From JBHEPS01 sp046261635 (GTDB taxonomy: Bacteria > Acidobacteriota > Thermoanaerobaculia > Gp7-AA8): a stretch of DNA of 8,654 bases. Every line of letters starts with the position of its first letter. The first letter of the stretch is position 1. Shown here piece after piece: positions 6,323 through 8,654 of the stretch. The DNA is taken from the NCBI GenBank assembly GCA_046261635.1, contig JBHEOL010000086.1, forward strand, positions 1 through 8,654, written 5' to 3'. A model generated the notes under the pieces. It did no database searches. It was not told where the DNA came from and saw nothing but the letters and a program-made list of their open reading frames with translations. The translations under genes and the position numbers were made by a program.

Positions 6323-7314
6323 GCCTGCTGGAGAATTCTCGTGTAAACGCGGATCGCCTCGCGCCGCGTCCCCGCGCGCCTGCCGAAGCCGAGAAGGGAA
6401 GCGGCGATGCGCATGAGCATCCCCCCCATCAGGCTCCATCGGAGGAGCTCGACCTCGGCCGGCTTCAGCCATTTCTCCGCGTAACGGAACAGATTCCGGT
6501 ACCACAGCTCGAGGAACCGGCCGAAGCCGAGGATGTCGACTGAAGCCCCGCCCCAGTGGTGGAACCTGGCGGCCGGAACGAGATGGAGCACTCCGCCATC
6601 CGCCGCGATCCGGCGGCAGTAGTCGACATCCTCGAACCAGGCCGGCTGGAAACGCTCGTCGAACGCGCCGATCCGCTCGATGACCTCGCGGCGCAGCATC
6701 AGGGCCGCCCCGGCGGGCTGCTCGATGGCGACCGGCTCCGAGATATCGGTCTCGGCGTAGCGGTACGCCGCCGAGGTCCGGTTCTTCGGGTGCAGCTCAT
6801 TGAGAAGCAGCGCGTCGGCGACGAGGGTGCGCACCGAAGGGAACCGGCGCAGCTGGAACTCGCGCTGCGCCTCGCCATCTTCGCCGAGAAGCAGCGGAGC
6901 GGCTCCGGCGACTCCCGTCGCATCGAGGTGCCGCACCAGCGCCTCGATCGCTCCCGGCTGCGGCTCGCAGTCGGGATTGAGAAGAAGGATGTATCGCCCG
7001 CGCGCGGCGGGGATGAGCTCATTGAGCCCCCCGGCGAAACCGCGATTGCTCGGCGACTCGAGGATCACGGTCCGCTCGCCCGCGGCCTCGCGAGCCAGCG
7101 CCAGGCTTTCGTCTCCCGACGCGTTGTCGAGGACCAGAGTCTCGAACGACGCCGAACCGGAAGCAGGGCCGACCGAGCGCAGGCATCGCCCGATCCAGCG
7201 CGCGCTGTTCCAGCTCACCACGATCACGCTCACGTCCGGGGTGCCTCCGGCCGCTGCGGCTCTTTCGATTTCGATTTCGTGCTCCACCGCGGACATCCGC
7301 GCCATGCTCGTCAC
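6286..7314 (-). CDS. GT2-family glycosyltransferase (WbbL/rhamnosyltransferase-like), first of a tandem pair
   Basis: A 342-residue GT-A fold enzyme with a clear family 2 motif order: VSVIVVSWNSARWIGRCL near residues 28-45, LDNASGDESLAL about 62-73, LLNPDCEPQPG about 111-121 with NPD as the metal/donor motif, QPAGAALMLRREVIERIGAFDERF about 199-222, WFEDVDYCRR about 226-235 with the catalytic acidic residues, then FHHWGG. The C-terminal 70 residues contain an amphipathic or hydrophobic stretch (WSLMGGMLMRIAASLLGFG), suggesting peripheral membrane attachment. The start is GTG at 7314, overlapping the TGA of the upstream gene by four bases (GTGA). ATGs at 7305 and 7296 are alternatives that would lose the coupling. 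It likely adds a deoxyhexose or other sugar to the growing repeat unit. Confidence 0.92.
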   Translation of the reverse strand: MTSMARMSAVEHEIEIERAAAAGGTPDVSVIVVSWNSARWIGRCLRSVGPASGSASFETLVLDNASGDESLALAREAAGERTVILESPSNRGFAGGLNELIPAARGRYILLLNPDCEPQPGAIEALVRHLDATGVAGAAPLLLGEDGEAQREFQLRRFPSVRTLVADALLLNELHPKNRTSAAYRYAETDISEPVAIEQPAGAALMLRREVIERIGAFDERFQPAWFEDVDYCRRIAADGGVLHLVPAARFHHWGGASVDILGFGRFLELWYRNLFRYAEKWLKPAEVELLRWSLMGGMLMRIAASLLGFGRRAGTRREAIRVYTRILQQAWRRWDATSQSS

Positions 7315-8408
7315 GCCTTTGCGATCGCGCCCGCCAGCGGCTCGACGACCTCACTCCACGCAAATCGCGGGCGCACTCTCTCGAGTTGTTCTACGCACGC
7401 CGAGTGAAAAGCGTCGTCTTCGATCATTCTCTTCATCGCCTCGGCCACCGATTCCAGCGACCCCGGCTCCACGACGATCCCGAGCCCCTCGCGCTCGACC
7501 AGGTCCGCCGCCCATCCTCCCCGGCTTGCGACCACTGGCACCCCGAACGCGATCGCGTCGAACAGCCGCGTGCGGATCGAGACTCCCGCCTCGGCCGTCT
7601 CCCGGTGCAGCATCATCGCCGCCCGGGCACCCGCGATCCAGCGGCCCCGCTCGCGGTACGGGACCCACTCGGAATTGCGGAGGACGATGCCCTCCCGCCC
7701 GGCAGCGGACGCCCCGACGCGGCCGTCCACGTCCGGGTTCGGATGCGCGCTCCCCAGAAAAAGAAGACGCGCCGCCGTTCCGTCGTCGACGACTCTCTCG
7801 ATCGCCTTCACCGCCAGCTGCGGATCGAGCCACTCCCAGCTCCCTCCGCTCCAGATGAACAGCGGCGGCCCAGGCTCGAGCTTCGACGGCTCGGTCGGTC
7901 CCGGGTCCGCTCCGAACGGCACCTCGAGCCAGCGTTCGCTCCACCCCTCCACGTCACCTCCGCGGGAGGCGTGGACCCCGAGGTAGAAATCGCGCTGGCG
8001 AGGGGCGGCGGCGATCAGCCTCCACCCGTTCTTGAGAGCGACCCCGAGCCGGCCCCATTCGACCGAGCGATGCATCTTCAGCCGAAAGGAGGGGCGGACC
8101 CGCAGGAGCTCGTCGAGCTCGAGGACGACCGGATCGAACAGGTCGTAGATCGCGCGCGGGTGTTTGACCGCCAGCACTTTCCGGTGCGGCTGGGCGATCA
8201 GGACGTCGCATGCCTCCATCGCCGTCACTGCCTCGGTCGAGCCCCATTTCAGCTGCCGGAAGCTGGAAGGCTCCGGCTCGGCGAGCTGGGCGACCAGCGT
8301 CACCTCGAAACGCTTCGAGAGCTCCACGGCGAAATGCCACGCCCGGATGCCGGGTCCGGCCATCCGCTCCCCGACCCGGTCGGGTGTTGCGATCGTCACG
8401 AGCTTCAT
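7311..8408 (-). CDS. GT-B (GT4-like) glycosyltransferase, first gene of the glycosyltransferase operon
   Basis: A 365-residue GT-B glycosyltransferase. The N-terminal acceptor domain opens with GERMAGPGIRAWHFAVEL (13-30), a signature shared by a group of surface-polysaccharide transferases. The hinge and donor domain shows WSGGSWEWLDPQLAVKAIE (186-204), LLFLGSAHPNPD (215-226), SIRTRLFDAIAFGVPVVAS (277-295) and GGWAADLV. The last segments correspond to the nucleotide-sugar-binding loop of GT4 enzymes, although the canonical E-x7-E is not obvious, so it could belong to a neighbouring GT-B family. The ATG at 8408 lies 8 nt after a TACAAT box and has no Shine-Dalgarno, suggesting leaderless translation. 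It overlaps the next gene by GTGA. It leads the operon and is separated from upstream DNA by a heptamer inverted-repeat element. Confidence 0.9.
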   Translation of the reverse strand: MKLVTIATPDRVGERMAGPGIRAWHFAVELSKRFEVTLVAQLAEPEPSSFRQLKWGSTEAVTAMEACDVLIAQPHRKVLAVKHPRAIYDLFDPVVLELDELLRVRPSFRLKMHRSVEWGRLGVALKNGWRLIAAAPRQRDFYLGVHASRGGDVEGWSERWLEVPFGADPGPTEPSKLEPGPPLFIWSGGSWEWLDPQLAVKAIERVVDDGTAARLLFLGSAHPNPDVDGRVGASAAGREGIVLRNSEWVPYRERGRWIAGARAAMMLHRETAEAGVSIRTRLFDAIAFGVPVVASRGGWAADLVEREGLGIVVEPGSLESVAEAMKRMIEDDAFHSACVEQLERVRPRFAWSEVVEPLAGAIAKA

Positions 8409-8416
8409 CGGGCCGC

Positions 8417-8422
8417 ATTGTA
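8417..8422 (-). promoter_or_regulatory. Putative -10 box TACAAT for the glycosyltransferase operon
   Basis: TACAAT on the minus strand with eight bases before the ATG at 8408. The predicted transcript would start at or within two bases of the start codon. About 17 nt upstream lies the inner end of the heptamer array (GGCAGA at 8440-8445, TCTGCC on the coding strand), with no TTGACA-like -35. The arrangement matches the decarboxylase upstream region: array, C/T-rich 17-nt spacer, TAMAATGCG, start codon. Confidence 0.5.
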
Positions 8423-8437
8423 TGGGAGGGGGAAGAA

Positions 8438-8614
8438 AAGGCAGAAGGCAGAAGGCAGAAGTAAAGTCAGAAGCAACACCACGTAACTAGCGTTGGGACT
8501 CGTCTATATCAAATAACTTGCCCGCCCCGCGCTTTGCTTTTGATCTTACTTCTGCCTTCTGCCTTCTGCCTTCTGCCTTGTTTTTTTACTTCTGCCTTCT
8601 GACTTCTGACTTCC
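8438..8614. repeat. Heptamer inverted-repeat element upstream of the glycosyltransferase operon
   Basis: CAGAAG units seven bases apart at 8442, 8449 and 8456 (another at 8468) face CTTCTG units at 8549, 8556, 8563 and 8570. Positions 8438-8464 and 8546-8572 are a perfect 27-nt inverted repeat around an 81-nt loop. The loop is unlike that of the 2461-2609 element apart from the first bases after the left arm; its middle is AT-rich (CTATATCAAATAA near 8503-8515). A second CTTCTG array (8589, 8596, 8603, then a decayed unit to 8614) follows after a seven-T run (8581-8587). On the plus strand, stem plus T-run resembles a loose terminator, but no plus-strand gene is visible to use it. Confidence 0.88.
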
Positions 8615-8653
8615 GAGCCGCGAGAACAGCCCTTCGAACACTCCCAGTTTGAT
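8546..8653 (-). CDS. Possible C-terminal end of an upstream gene, read through heptamer repeats
   Basis: A minus-strand frame is open from the right edge for 35 codons to a TAA at 8548-8546. The first 15 residues (IKLGVFEGLFSRLGS) look like ordinary protein; the remainder is the translation of the heptamer array (a QKAEGRR seven-residue period). If real, the gene's natural stop has been lost or displaced by repeat expansion, adding a basic, highly polar tail. No family can be assigned from so short a piece. The other two minus frames are also open for a while, so frame choice rests on composition only. Confidence 0.3.
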   Translation of the reverse strand: MKLGVFEGLFSRLGSQKSEGRSKKTRQKAEGRRQK

Positions 8654-8654
8654 T

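Noticed and set aside
6323..6505. N-terminal extension of the second GT2 protein
   Set aside because: The residues are Arg/Ala/Pro shadow of the upstream gene; the conserved fold begins just after the ATG pair at 6322/6313.
8546..8587. Plus-strand intrinsic terminator (27-bp stem then seven T)
   Set aside because: The loop is 81 nt, the stem is separated from the T-run by several bases, and no plus-strand gene is present to be terminated.

Overview
The window is a high-GC bacterial chromosome segment in which every convincing gene lies on the minus strand, so transcription runs from the right edge to the left. Family content (a polysaccharide glycosyltransferase run, a group II PLP decarboxylase) and intergenic heptamer arrays of the GCAGAAG type would suit an Acidobacteriota-like or similar soil/sediment lineage. 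That placement is an inference; there is no rRNA or other phylogenetic marker here.

Layout in transcription order: (1) 8653-8546, a possible C-terminal end of an upstream gene running into heptamer repeats. (2) 8414-8614, an inverted-repeat heptamer element with a -10 box at its inner side. (3) 8408-4227, four tightly packed glycosyltransferases (GT-B/GT4-like, GT2, GT2, GT4 with a DUF1972-type N terminus) joined by 4-nt GTGA overlaps or a 37-nt overlap. This is clearly one operon. (4) a 156-nt gap with a perfect GGGGTTAACCCC palindrome. (5) 4070-2619, a polyprenyl-phosphate sugar phosphotransferase that would start repeat-unit assembly on the lipid carrier. (6) 2461-2609, a second heptamer inverted-repeat element filling the gap. 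(7) 2429-993, an aromatic-L-amino-acid-decarboxylase-type PLP enzyme. (8) 857-996, a large inverted repeat of 9-bp units. (9) 843-238, a small integral membrane protein with an HELGH metal-binding motif. (10) 1-237, an intergenic tail with half of a heptamer array.

The phosphotransferase would load the first sugar phosphate on undecaprenyl phosphate at the inner membrane and the four glycosyltransferases would extend it. No flippase, polymerase or ligase is present, so the locus must continue to the right or elsewhere. The decarboxylase and the HELGH protein have no evident part in glycan assembly and look like separate transcription units.

The most unusual signal is between the genes. Arrays of short tandem units arranged as long inverted repeats sit at transcription-unit boundaries and are absent inside the operon. 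They abut stop codons on one side. In three of four cases a TANAAT-like -10 box lies only 6-8 nt before the ATG, with no Shine-Dalgarno sequence, which predicts leaderless mRNAs. I did not find a clearly new multi-gene system; the repeat/promoter architecture and the HELGH membrane protein are the best leads.
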